A stretch of 64,000 nt of DNA from an uncultured Chlorobiota bacterium (GTDB lineage Bacteria; Bacteroidota; Ignavibacteria; UBA10030; UBA6906): contig CAADGV010000040.1 of the NCBI GenBank assembly GCA_900696645.1, positions 62,001 through 126,000 on the forward strand, given 5' to 3'. The notes beneath the pieces were generated by a model, which saw only the letters and a program-made list of their open reading frames with translations, did no database searches and had not been told where the DNA came from. The position numbers and the translations under genes were made by a program. Positions 26,304 through 34,060 of this stretch are shown in pieces. Position 1 is the stretch's first letter, and every line of letters begins with the position of its first letter.

Positions 26304-27257
26304 CTATCCTTGCTTCGCTTTGATCATTGCGGCCAACAGCGGAACCATGATCTCGTGATGTCCGGTGAAGTATAGTCCTCTACCGCCATCCTGTGTTGGG
26401 CGGAGTTTCACATTCATTGTAGGACGGTAATGCGTGTTCATGTCGAAGACAGCGGTGGTAAAGCCGCGGGCCGGTGCGCCGAGATTCCGGGCGACCGTGA
26501 GTGCCTTCAAGAACACCTCCGGCATAATCACAGCCGAGCCAATATTCAGAACAACGCCACCCCCCACCAACCCCTTGCATAGTTCGCAGAGAGTTGTGAA
26601 ATCCCTGAATGTTAACTCGCCCGTCGCGGCGCCGTCCATCGTCGGTTGTTGGTGAATGATATCCGTGCCGATTGCAGCGTGTACCGTTATCGGAATGTCG
26701 AGCGAGTAACATGTTGCAAGCAGGCTTACATCTTTGTTCGGAGCCGCAAGGTCGAGGAGTTTTCTGCCAAGCGCTTCACCGTAGCCCATGTCAGAGTTTT
26801 TGAAGGCATCGCTGAGTGTGTTGTTCATCAACTCGCCGGTTTCCTTCGCCATGCCGAAGCGTCCGTCCATCATGCTCGCTGCAACGTCTTCACTCGTTTG
26901 TCCCCACATTGCGGTTTCAACGTCGTGAATTGCAGCAGCGCTGTTCATGGCAACTGATGTGATAATGTTGTGCTTTATCAGATCAATCAACACCGGCGTA
27001 AGGCCCACCTTGATCACGTGAGCGCCCATCATCAGAATTACGGGCTTGTCGTTCTTTCGTGATCTGAGAATATCGTCAACGAGAGTTTTGAGCTCGGCAG
27101 CCATCAGGATGGTTGGCAGGCTGTCAACAAACGTCGCAAATGAACCGTGAGCGCCGTCAAACGGTTTGGCAAAGTCCTTCGGAGAAACCTTGCTGTACCG
27201 GTCTTTGATGGATATCGTTCTGATGTTGGATAAATCGGCTCGTTTGTGTTTTGCCAT
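26304..27257 (-). CDS. Uncharacterised conserved protein, possible deoxyhypusine-synthase-like fold
   Basis: A soluble 317-residue protein that I do not recognise with certainty. It is rich in glycine-ended strands followed by small residues (ILMMGAHVIKVGLTP, MNSAAAIHDVETAMWG, CYSLDIPITVHAAIGTDIIH, GGGVVLNIGSAVIMPEV), which suggests a nucleotide-binding alpha/beta fold. The order of these segments reminds me of deoxyhypusine-synthase-like NAD enzymes, but I see no firm catalytic lysine motif. It has no signal peptide or membrane helix. It sits between the CPBP protease and the DUF3108 gene with short spacers; the context gives no pathway. Confidence 0.6.
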   Translation of the reverse strand: MAKHKRADLSNIRTISIKDRYSKVSPKDFAKPFDGAHGSFATFVDSLPTILMAAELKTLVDDILRSRKNDKPVILMMGAHVIKVGLTPVLIDLIKHNIITSVAMNSAAAIHDVETAMWGQTSEDVAASMMDGRFGMAKETGELMNNTLSDAFKNSDMGYGEALGRKLLDLAAPNKDVSLLATCYSLDIPITVHAAIGTDIIHQQPTMDGAATGELTFRDFTTLCELCKGLVGGGVVLNIGSAVIMPEVFLKALTVARNLGAPARGFTTAVFDMNTHYRPTMNVKLRPTQDGGRGLYFTGHHEIMVPLLAAMIKAKQG

Positions 27258-27297
27258 TTATGCCCTGTAAGGTACGGTGCGGACTGCTGCCGCTACA

Positions 27298-28266
27298 TTA
27301 TTTGATTCGTGATCTCAGAGGCCCGGCCAGCCCCGAATATTGTTTCAACTCGACATCAATCGAACCGATGACGACCTTCGTATTCACGCGGACAGGAATT
27401 TTGCGCTCATCATCCGACAGCCAAATCACAATGCGGCCTTCGGATTTGAAGAGGCCTCCTTCTTTCACAAGCGGCTCAACGACAATTGTCTTGAATGTTC
27501 CCGCAGCTACTTCCAACTCCTGCCTGCCAAGGAATTTCACACGCAGTTCGTGGCTGGTATCCTTGTAGAAGTTGTACAATGTTACGTAGTCTCCCGGTTT
27601 CATACCGGAATACTCCAACGTACGCGCATAGTAGAACGCCGACATAATATCGTGAACGTATTCGGGGATGGGATGGTCGCCTTCCGACGTCCGCGCTATA
27701 TTCCTCACCTGATCGAAATCAGCCGTAAAGTCGCGGCGGTACGTTCCTTCACGGATATGCTGCTCAAACCGCAGCGGAGCTATCGCCTGCGAATCGACAA
27801 ACGTCAGATACTGGTCGCGTACTTCATAGATCCAATCAAAACTCTTGAGAGATTTGACGGTAAACTCGACGCGATAGCATGTTCGTCCGGCGATCGTTTC
27901 ATATCTGGGAATTGCCATTACTGCTTCACCGGCGGTAATGGGCCCGTAGCTCACATCAAACACAAGCCGCTCGCCCACGGCAAATGCAGTATTCTCGACC
28001 GTTCGCCACTTGAACATCTTGAGTGAATCCTCGATTGCCTTCGCAAGCGAATCTGCCCTACTGATGGAATCGGCCAGCGCCTTCTGTTGAGCAATGCGCT
28101 TCAACGAATCGGCCTTTGCTGCGGCGGCAATACTGTCGGCTCGCGCTTTTGCAGCGGCTGCTACCTTCGTAGCCGTAGTTTTCTTCTTCGTCGTAGTTTG
28201 AGAATGAACAGCAACAGTGGCGAACAACAAAACAAAAAAAACAACAAGTCCGGTCCTAATCTGCAT
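27298..28266 (-). CDS. Periplasmic DUF3108-domain protein
   Basis: A 322-residue exported protein. The signal peptide is GLVVFFVLLFATVAVHS. A low-complexity Ala/Lys/Asp/Ser segment with repeated ADSIAAAAKADSL-like units (about residues 38-88) probably forms a helix or linker. The DUF3108 domain then runs from GERLVFDVSYGPITAGEAVM to near the end (VVEPLVKEGGLFKSEGRIVI). The family is found in Gram-negative bacteria and related to LolA/LolB-like beta-rich folds, without a proven function. The gene starts within the 3' end of the GT9 gene upstream (11-base overlap), so the two are probably cotranscribed. Confidence 0.8.
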   Translation of the reverse strand: MQIRTGLVVFFVLLFATVAVHSQTTTKKKTTATKVAAAAKARADSIAAAAKADSLKRIAQQKALADSISRADSLAKAIEDSLKMFKWRTVENTAFAVGERLVFDVSYGPITAGEAVMAIPRYETIAGRTCYRVEFTVKSLKSFDWIYEVRDQYLTFVDSQAIAPLRFEQHIREGTYRRDFTADFDQVRNIARTSEGDHPIPEYVHDIMSAFYYARTLEYSGMKPGDYVTLYNFYKDTSHELRVKFLGRQELEVAAGTFKTIVVEPLVKEGGLFKSEGRIVIWLSDDERKIPVRVNTKVVIGSIDVELKQYSGLAGPLRSRIK

Positions 28267-29332
28267 GAACGGCTCCTCCCTGTCTCGTCCGATTCAACAA
28301 CGACATTGCGGAGGCAAAGACCTGATCGACCGTAATGGTTGCCATACATTCACACGCAGTTTGGTTTTCGATGCAGACATTGCAGTCAAGCGGCCTGTCG
28401 GGGACGAAAACGATTTTCTTCTCCGTGTACGGCCCCCATCGTCTCGCGCTCATGGCGGTATGCTGGGGGAACAATCCGATAACCGGAGTCCCCATTGCCA
28501 CAGCAAGATGAAGCGGACCTGTGGAATTCGATAGGAATATTTTGGCAGATCGAATCAGCGCTGCAAACTCCTTTATTGAAAGAGATTCTTCTAAAGCAAT
28601 CGCTTGCCCTTCCGACGCTTGAACAACCTCCGCAATTTTCCCCGCTTCTCCTTTGGTTCCCGTCACAATCACTCGTAGGCCCAGTTCGGAATTGAGCCTG
28701 GATGCGAGAACGCCGAAGTTTCCCGTGGGCCATTCCCGTGCAGAACCGCCACTGCCGGGATGAATTACCGCAAAAGGAGCATCGGCAACTCCAGCAGCTT
28801 GAAGCACCTGCCGGACTTTTTCCTCTGCGTGTGCGGGAACATCAACAACAAACTCTGGCCGGAAATCGTTCGGGAGCGTACAGTTGAGTTCCCGCAGCAA
28901 ATTTAGATTGTACTCAACCTCATGACGCTTCGCATCTTTGCGATGTTCGTACACCCTTCTGTTAAAGAGAAAGGAATACAGACGATAACCTGTTCCGATT
29001 CGCAGCGGAATACCCGCCCGAAACATCAACCACGCAAGCCGGAACCGCGGATACACAACTACGGCTGCATCGAACTTGCGCTCTCGCAACACTGTACACA
29101 TTTCATTGAACGGTATCAATCCATGCGAAGGTTGCGCAGGATTGCTGTTGCGATCATACCAGATCAATTCGTCGACGTACGGATTTCCTTCAAGCACTTC
29201 GCCTGTATAGCGTCGCAGCAACATGGCAATATGCGCATCGGGAAAACACGAACGGAGGGCAGGCAACATCGGAAGAGTGAGAATTACATCGCCGAGGCGG
29301 TCGGTACGAACCAAGAGTATACGTCGTAACGT
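28256..29332 (-). CDS. GT9 glycosyltransferase, heptosyltransferase-like, with apparent ACG start
   Basis: A GT-B enzyme of the ADP-heptose:LPS heptosyltransferase family. Motifs: ILLVRTDRLGDVILTLPMLP at the N-terminus, AVIHPGSGGSAREWP at the start of the donor domain and NSTGPLHLAVAMGTPVIGLF at the sugar-nucleotide site. The C-terminus has a cysteine group (DCNVCIENQTACECMA). It should extend the LPS inner core. No ATG, GTG or TTG gives the family N-terminus. ACG at 29330-29332 does (M-LRRILLVRTDRLGD) and sits 8 bases after a perfect AAAGGAGG. A TTG at 29386 would add 18 residues and has no such site. Confidence 0.85.
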   Translation of the reverse strand, partial: TLRRILLVRTDRLGDVILTLPMLPALRSCFPDAHIAMLLRRYTGEVLEGNPYVDELIWYDRNSNPAQPSHGLIPFNEMCTVLRERKFDAAVVVYPRFRLAWLMFRAGIPLRIGTGYRLYSFLFNRRVYEHRKDAKRHEVEYNLNLLRELNCTLPNDFRPEFVVDVPAHAEEKVRQVLQAAGVADAPFAVIHPGSGGSAREWPTGNFGVLASRLNSELGLRVIVTGTKGEAGKIAEVVQASEGQAIALEESLSIKEFAALIRSAKIFLSNSTGPLHLAVAMGTPVIGLFPQHTAMSARRWGPYTEKKIVFVPDRPLDCNVCIENQTACECMATITVDQVFASAMSLLNRTRQGGAVHAD

Positions 29333-29340
29333 TTTCGACG

Positions 29341-29348
29341 CCTCCTTT
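29341..29348 (-). promoter_or_regulatory. Strong ribosome binding site that points to an ACG codon
   Basis: AAAGGAGG on the minus strand, 8 bases before the in-frame ACG that fits the start of the GT9 protein. It is among the best Shine-Dalgarno sequences in the window, which is why I prefer that start. Confidence 0.55.
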
Positions 29349-29386
29349 GTGATTGAAAAAAGCAGAACTGTACTCCGAGTTGTCAA

Positions 29387-29742
29387 AATCTAAAGGAAAA
29401 GATAGGCCTTGCAGGGGTGAATTGCAACCAAGCACTGCTTCCTTAATTCCGACATTGAGATAGAACACTCCCGCCTGCTGCAGGCAGGGACGACACAGTA
29501 ACTACAGATTCTTACAGACATTATGAAGAAGAGCGTAATGGTGGATATGGATGAAAGTCCAACGTTTGTACTTCGATTTCACCCGATGGTGATGACCATG
29601 TGCAGGTGAGCCGAGGGCACACTGAGATTGTACCTCTCAATCTGCGACGATCTGTCGCATCTGTGTCTATCTGTGTTCTGCTTTCTACATCGGATTTCAG
29701 GTGCTTGTCCCCTACAAGATGATCACTGTGTTTACGGCTCCG
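29387..29742 (-). other. 356-base intergenic stretch between dnaG and the GT9 gene
   Basis: No gene or RNA gene is evident. A strong 8-bp hairpin with a three-base loop lies at 29470-29488 (CCTGCCTG pairs with CAGGCGGG on the minus strand, one G-U pair). It has no U-tract, and looks like a REP-type palindrome or a transcript-end structure. The stretch must hold the end of the dnaG transcript and any promoter for the GT9-DUF3108 unit, but I see no convincing -35/-10 pair. Confidence 0.4.
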
Positions 29743-31641
29743 CTACGAGATTGTCCGCTCACCGGTCAGACCGAACATCTCCAAATCCTTTTTCTCACGC
29801 ATCAGCAGTTGATGATGGTCAATGAATGGCCGTACATCTTCCTGTCGCGATGCAGCATCTTTCATCAGACGCTGGTTCTCGGCAAGAAGCTTTTCGAGTT
29901 CCTGACGTCGAAGGATAATCATGCATTGTTCTGCAACTTTCGCGGGATCGGCTTCCTCCGGCACACCGTCAAGTTCTTCCCATCCTTTGCTCAGCTCATA
30001 CTTGCTGAAGGTGATATCCGCAAGAAAACGTCGCAATTCGGTATCATCAGTCTCGTCGACAAGCACGTTGGCATTCCATATTTCCCTCTTCTCACGATGT
30101 GAGAAAATCATGTCGAGAACGCGATGAGACTGAGGATGCAAAAAGTGGCGCGGTGTAACGTGCGTGAAAATAAACTCGACCATCTCGTCGCCATGTTCAA
30201 GCATAAGACGAAGAAGGTCACGCTCGGGCGGGGGAACGGATTGCAACGTTTGAACAGGTCGGGGCTCGGCTTGAGGCTCGGAGTTTGAGTTCTGGAGTTG
30301 TGCCTCGCGTTGCCGTTCGAACTTCTCACGGGTTCGTTCCTTGCCGATGATCTTCTCCAACTCACGGTACAACGCTGATTCGTAAATGCCGTACCGCTCC
30401 GAGAGATTCTTGATGTAGAAACTCCGCTTCAGTTCATCCTTCATCTTCGCAATTGTTTCAACGAATGAGCGAACCGCTTCGGCTTGTCCCTCCGGCGTGT
30501 CAAACAATCCCTGCGACTTCAGCAAGGTTGCTTTGAAGTCGAGAAATGATGCGGCTGTATCCAGCAATTTGCCGAACGCCTCGCCCCCGTTCTTCTTCAC
30601 AAATGAATCCGGGTCGTCACCTTCGGGCAGCGCGGCAACACGAACATCAAGCCCCTGCTCGATAATCAGATCAACTCCCCGCATTGTCGCTTTTGAGCCT
30701 GCGGAATCGGCATCATAGACGAGCGTGATCTTCCTTGCATAACGTCCTATGAGATCGATCTGTTCTTCTGTCAGAGCTGTGCCGCTTGAGGCGACAATGT
30801 TCTTCATGCCTTCCTGGTACACAGAAATCAAATCCGCGTAACCTTCGACGAGAATCGCATACTCGTGCTCGCGAATTGCTTCTTTTGCCTGGAAGATTCC
30901 GTACAGACTTCGGCTCTTCGAGTAGATTGGTGTCTCGGGGGAGTTGATGTACTTGCCCGGAAGAGGATCATCTTCCCGCAATTTACGGGCACCGAATCCG
31001 ATCACTCTCCCTGTAACGGAGAATATCGGGAACATCGCCCTTCCGCGAAACCTGTCGTAATGGCCCGATCCGTCTTCACGCTTGATGAGGAGCCCGGCTT
31101 TTTCCATCACATCAACTGGAATATTTTCGCGTTGCGCAAACTTCAGCAGCGAATCCCAACCGTTCATTGAGTAGCCCAGCCCGAATGAACGGATCGTCTC
31201 TTCCTTGAAACCACGGTGCCGGAAGTACTCCAACGCGAGCTGCCCCTCAACAGTATTCATCATGTTCTCATGGAAGAAGCGTGCGGCGGAGCGGCATGCG
31301 TTGTAGAGTGCCTCGCTTTCGGTGATTTTCTCCTTGTCCTCCACTCCTTCTTCGGGCAGCAGAATTCCGGCGCGTTCGGCCAACGTCCTTACCGCTTCAA
31401 CAAACGATACCTTCTCATGCTCCATCACGAAGGTAAGAACATTCCCTCCTACACCGCAGCCGAAACAATGGTACATTTGCCGCTCAGGGCTCACATTGAA
31501 CGACGGAGTTTTCTCCGTATGAAAGGGGCAGAGGCCGAGGAAGTTCTTCCCTCGCTTCTTGAGCCTGACGTAGCCGGAAATCACGTCGACAATATCGGAA
31601 GCGCGGCGTACTTCTTCGATTTTTGATTCTGGAATTCGCAT
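29743..31641 (-). CDS. dnaG: DNA primase
   Basis: A 632-residue primase that lays RNA primers at the replication fork. The N-terminal CHC2 zinc finger has C38, H41, C59 and C62 (CPFHTEKTPSF, YHCFGCG). The TOPRIM domain follows (AILVEGYADLISVY, TLVYDADSAGSKA near 315). The C-terminal part, after a Gln/Glu/Pro-rich linker (SNSEPQAEPRPVQTL), is the DnaB-binding region and is divergent, as usual. It starts at ATG with MRIPESKIEEVRRASDIVDV, a standard primase start. It is divergent from the receiver-domain gene, 119 bases away. Confidence 0.96.
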   Translation of the reverse strand: MRIPESKIEEVRRASDIVDVISGYVRLKKRGKNFLGLCPFHTEKTPSFNVSPERQMYHCFGCGVGGNVLTFVMEHEKVSFVEAVRTLAERAGILLPEEGVEDKEKITESEALYNACRSAARFFHENMMNTVEGQLALEYFRHRGFKEETIRSFGLGYSMNGWDSLLKFAQRENIPVDVMEKAGLLIKREDGSGHYDRFRGRAMFPIFSVTGRVIGFGARKLREDDPLPGKYINSPETPIYSKSRSLYGIFQAKEAIREHEYAILVEGYADLISVYQEGMKNIVASSGTALTEEQIDLIGRYARKITLVYDADSAGSKATMRGVDLIIEQGLDVRVAALPEGDDPDSFVKKNGGEAFGKLLDTAASFLDFKATLLKSQGLFDTPEGQAEAVRSFVETIAKMKDELKRSFYIKNLSERYGIYESALYRELEKIIGKERTREKFERQREAQLQNSNSEPQAEPRPVQTLQSVPPPERDLLRLMLEHGDEMVEFIFTHVTPRHFLHPQSHRVLDMIFSHREKREIWNANVLVDETDDTELRRFLADITFSKYELSKGWEELDGVPEEADPAKVAEQCMIILRRQELEKLLAENQRLMKDAASRQEDVRPFIDHHQLLMREKKDLEMFGLTGERTIS

Positions 31642-31687
31642 GGTGTCAATCTACTGAACGAGACTGTTTGAAGCAATTTTCCGGCTC

Positions 31688-31716
31688 TTGACAAGCCCCG
31701 CCTATTGCCGTATCTT
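31688..31716 (+). promoter_or_regulatory. Sigma70-type promoter of the receiver/zinc-finger pair
   Basis: TTGACA (31688-31693) and TATCTT (31711-31716) are 17 bases apart on the plus strand, 45 bases before the response-regulator ATG. The perfect -35 and ideal spacing make this one of the clearest promoters in the window. Confidence 0.65.
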
Positions 31717-31760
31717 TTGCAGGGGTAAATCAAGAAACCACAATACATTTGGTGAACAGG

Positions 31761-32120
31761 ATGCGCATTCTTGCGGTTGAAGATCAACCTGAATATCTGG
31801 AAATGTTAGAAGAAGTTATGAATGCAGTCGGGCATACAATTACCATTGCAACCGACGGATTTGAAGCACTCGAAAGGCTTAAGCAAGAAAAGATCGATGT
31901 GATCGTTTCCGATGTGAAAATGCCGAACATGGACGGCGTCGAATTTCACAGGCGCGTACGGGCCATGAAAGAGTACGCCAACACGCCGTTTATTTTCTTG
32001 ACAGGCGTAAAGGAACTGGATTCCGTCAAGGAAGCTTGCAAAGCCGATTGTGACCTGCTGCTTCAGAAACCGTTTCCGGTGGATAAGTTATTGGAGATGT
32101 TTTCGGGACAGATGAAATGA
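31761..32120 (+). CDS. Single-domain response regulator (receiver only)
   Basis: A 119-residue CheY-like protein. The acidic pocket is E7-D8, the phosphoacceptor D51 (VIVSDVKMPNMDG), the switch Thr81 (FIFLTGVKE) and the conserved K103 (LLQKPFP). There is no output domain, so it must act by protein-protein contact or as a phosphate relay. No histidine kinase is nearby. I chose ATG 31761; GTG 31752 and TTG 31749 extend it by three or four residues. Its stop overlaps the ATG of the zinc-finger gene (ATGA), so the two are translationally coupled. Confidence 0.9.
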   Translation: MRILAVEDQPEYLEMLEEVMNAVGHTITIATDGFEALERLKQEKIDVIVSDVKMPNMDGVEFHRRVRAMKEYANTPFIFLTGVKELDSVKEACKADCDLLLQKPFPVDKLLEMFSGQMK

Positions 32121-32308
32121 AATGCACTTTCCCCGGTTGCCCCGGCGAGTACGAAGACAAGTTCATCACACACAAAATTGAGCAACCGGACGGAGTTGCC
32201 TACATTGACAACGTACCGGCAAAAGTCTGCGGGTTGTGCGGCGATACGATTCTTGCCTCAGAAACACTAAAGGTCATTGAGGAAATCCTGAAGACAGAAC
32301 CAACGTAG
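32117..32308 (+). CDS. YgiT-type zinc finger protein (MqsA N-domain-like)
   Basis: A 63-residue protein with two cysteine pairs, C3/C8 in KCTFPGC and C38/C41 in VCGLCG, the zinc ribbon of YgiT/MqsA N-terminal domains. The typical central stretch (VAYIDNVPAKVCGLCG) and C-terminal helix (SETLKVIEEILKTE) are present. The first pair is CX4C instead of the usual CX2C. Stand-alone YgiT proteins usually pair with a DUF4258 or MqsR-like toxin; here the partner is a receiver domain, joined by a 4-base overlap. No DNA-binding helix-turn-helix domain is present. Confidence 0.8.
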   Translation: MKCTFPGCPGEYEDKFITHKIEQPDGVAYIDNVPAKVCGLCGDTILASETLKVIEEILKTEPT

Positions 32309-32331
32309 GGTGATCATTCTTTCTGCAGTAG

Positions 32332-32363
32332 AAAAAAAGCCCGTCGAAGAACTCGACGGGCTT
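32332..32363 (-). terminator. Intrinsic terminator of the kamA operon
   Basis: An 11-bp perfect stem, AAGCCCGTCGA with TCGACGGGCTT (32337-32347 and 32353-32363), has a five-base loop. On the minus strand it is followed by a run of seven U residues. It lies 23 bases after the kamA stop and 24 bases past the end of the converging zinc-finger gene. Confidence 0.9.
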
Positions 32364-32385
32364 CTGCATTTCCAGAGCTTCTCTT

Positions 32386-33525
32386 CTAAACCTGCACTTT
32401 GTCAGGTTCGTACACTGTTTGCTTCTTGACCTGACGCTTCTTGCGCATGTGTTTTCTCTCGACCGACTGCGAAGAATCGGCGGGGTCTTCAACATCGGGA
32501 TACGTATAGATGTCGTATTTGTAGTTGCGCAGGATAATCTGATTGCCGTTGCGGCCAAGAACGTATTGCGGAAGCAACGGGATTTTTCCTCCGCCACCCG
32601 GAGCATCAATAACGTAGTACGGGATTGCCAAACCTGACGTATGTCCGCGTAGCTTGTCCATGATTTCCAGCCCGACGCTCACCGGTGTACGGAAATGGTT
32701 TGCGCCCTTTGTAATGTCCGCCTGGTACAAATAGTACGGACGAACGCGCATGAACAGAAGCTTGCGCATCAGCTCAAGCATCACGTCGGGATTGTCGTTC
32801 ACGCCTTTCATCAAGACTGCCTGGTTGCCGACAGGGACACCGGCATCAGCAAGCATTTCACATGCCTTCTTTGCCTCGGGCGTGCATTCCCACGGGTGGT
32901 TGAAATGTGTATTGACGTAAATGGGATGATACTTCTTCAACATGTTGACCAGTTTTGGCGTAACGCGCTGCGGCAGCACGCAAGGCATTTTCGTGCCGAG
33001 ACGGATAATCTCGATATGCGGAATTGCCCTCAGGCCCGAAATCACACGCTCCAAATTCTGATCAGTCAACATCAGAGGATCGCCGCCCGATAGAATAACA
33101 TCCCGAACTTCAGGTCGAGAAGCTATATAATCGATTCCATCCTGAATGTACTTCATGTTGATTTTGGTGGAATCGCCAACCTTCCGCTTGCGCGTACAGA
33201 AGCGGCAGTACATCGAACACTGACTCGTCGTCAGAAACAGAACACGATCAGGATACCGGTGTACGATGCTGGGAACGGGACTGTGTGCGTCTTCGCCCAG
33301 CGGGTCTTCAGGCATGCCGTCATCTTCCAACTCAACTGCATCCGGAATGCACTGGAGCCAGATCGGATCTCCCGGATAGCGAATCAAGCTCAAGTAGTAG
33401 GGATTGATGCGAATGTGGAACAGCTTGTTCAGTCTTTCGGCCAAATCGCCGTCAAAGCCGAATCGTTCTACCAGATCCTTCCCGCTGTCAACACTCTGTC
33501 TCAACATCTCCTGCCAGAGTTCCAT
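32386..33525 (-). CDS. kamA: Lysine 2,3-aminomutase (radical SAM, PLP)
   Basis: A 379-residue KamA-family enzyme that should turn L-lysine into beta-lysine. The radical SAM cluster motif is C103-x3-C107-x2-C110 (QCSMYCRFC). D270 (QADITKGANHFRTP) and D307 (VIDAPGGGGK) align with the two aspartates that bind the substrate epsilon-amino group in clostridial KamA, and K314 aligns with the PLP lysine, so lysine fits better than glutamate. The C-terminus is basic (RKHMRKKRQVKK). EpmB enzymes for EF-P modification are shorter and travel with epmA, which is not here. It is the last gene of the four-gene operon at 32386-36320. Confidence 0.9.
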   Translation of the reverse strand: MELWQEMLRQSVDSGKDLVERFGFDGDLAERLNKLFHIRINPYYLSLIRYPGDPIWLQCIPDAVELEDDGMPEDPLGEDAHSPVPSIVHRYPDRVLFLTTSQCSMYCRFCTRKRKVGDSTKINMKYIQDGIDYIASRPEVRDVILSGGDPLMLTDQNLERVISGLRAIPHIEIIRLGTKMPCVLPQRVTPKLVNMLKKYHPIYVNTHFNHPWECTPEAKKACEMLADAGVPVGNQAVLMKGVNDNPDVMLELMRKLLFMRVRPYYLYQADITKGANHFRTPVSVGLEIMDKLRGHTSGLAIPYYVIDAPGGGGKIPLLPQYVLGRNGNQIILRNYKYDIYTYPDVEDPADSSQSVERKHMRKKRQVKKQTVYEPDKVQV

Positions 33526-33549
33526 GCGTACCTGTTTTCCTCCGAGTTG

Positions 33550-34035
33550 TTATAGATATTTGCCGTACACGACCAGACTGTCGCCCGCCCGGTAATAGTC
33601 ACGGATTCGGGCAAGTTCTTCGTAACCGGCCTTGATGTAGAAATTCCTTGTCTTGTCGTACCGCGAAGTCGAAGAAGTCTCCGCTATCACCAACGTGCCG
33701 CCTTTCGAACGGATCAGTTCTTCGGCATGGGCGTTCAGTGCTCTGCCAATTCCTTTCCCGTGCACTGAAGGCTTCGTTGCAATCCAGTACAAATCAAATG
33801 ATGATGCTGTTGCGGGCGTCGGCCCGATGCAGTAGTAACCGAGCACTTCACCGTCATCGTACACGCGAATGATGTAGTCTTTCTGATCGGGATTATTCAA
33901 CACGGCGTGCATGAGTTCGAGGGCAATGTCAATCTCATCCCCATTGAACACTTCTGTTTCAATCAGAAGTTGGCGAAGAGGTTGGATGTCAGTCGGTTGC
34001 AACGGGCGGATTGCCGCTTCGGCGAGCCGATGCAC
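33550..34035 (-). CDS. GNAT-family N-acetyltransferase
   Basis: A single-domain acetyltransferase of about 161 residues. It opens with AIRPLQPTDIQPLRQLL; the acetyl-CoA pyrophosphate loop is in HGKGIGRALNAHAEELI, and NFYIKAGYEEL is the usual C-terminal motif. GNAT enzymes acetylate amines with acetyl-CoA. In methanogens, KamA (AblA) works with the larger acetyltransferase AblB to make N-epsilon-acetyl-beta-lysine; this protein is shorter and not clearly AblB. The start is uncertain: GTG 34035 is used, but the frame is open to 34146 across the end of the upstream ligase gene. It lies 24 bases upstream of kamA. Confidence 0.8.
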   Translation of the reverse strand: MHRLAEAAIRPLQPTDIQPLRQLLIETEVFNGDEIDIALELMHAVLNNPDQKDYIIRVYDDGEVLGYYCIGPTPATASSFDLYWIATKPSVHGKGIGRALNAHAEELIRSKGGTLVIAETSSTSRYDKTRNFYIKAGYEELARIRDYYRAGDSLVVYGKYL

Positions 34036-34060
34036 AGACTTGACTGTTGCTGTCGGATTG

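Noticed and set aside
29470-29488. GC-rich hairpin as an intrinsic terminator of dnaG
   Set aside because: It lies more than 250 bases after the dnaG stop and has no U-tract.
32386-33525. KamA as EpmB for EF-P modification
   Set aside because: It is longer than EpmB and no epmA or efp gene lies nearby; the ATP-grasp context is different. It cannot be fully excluded without the rest of the genome.
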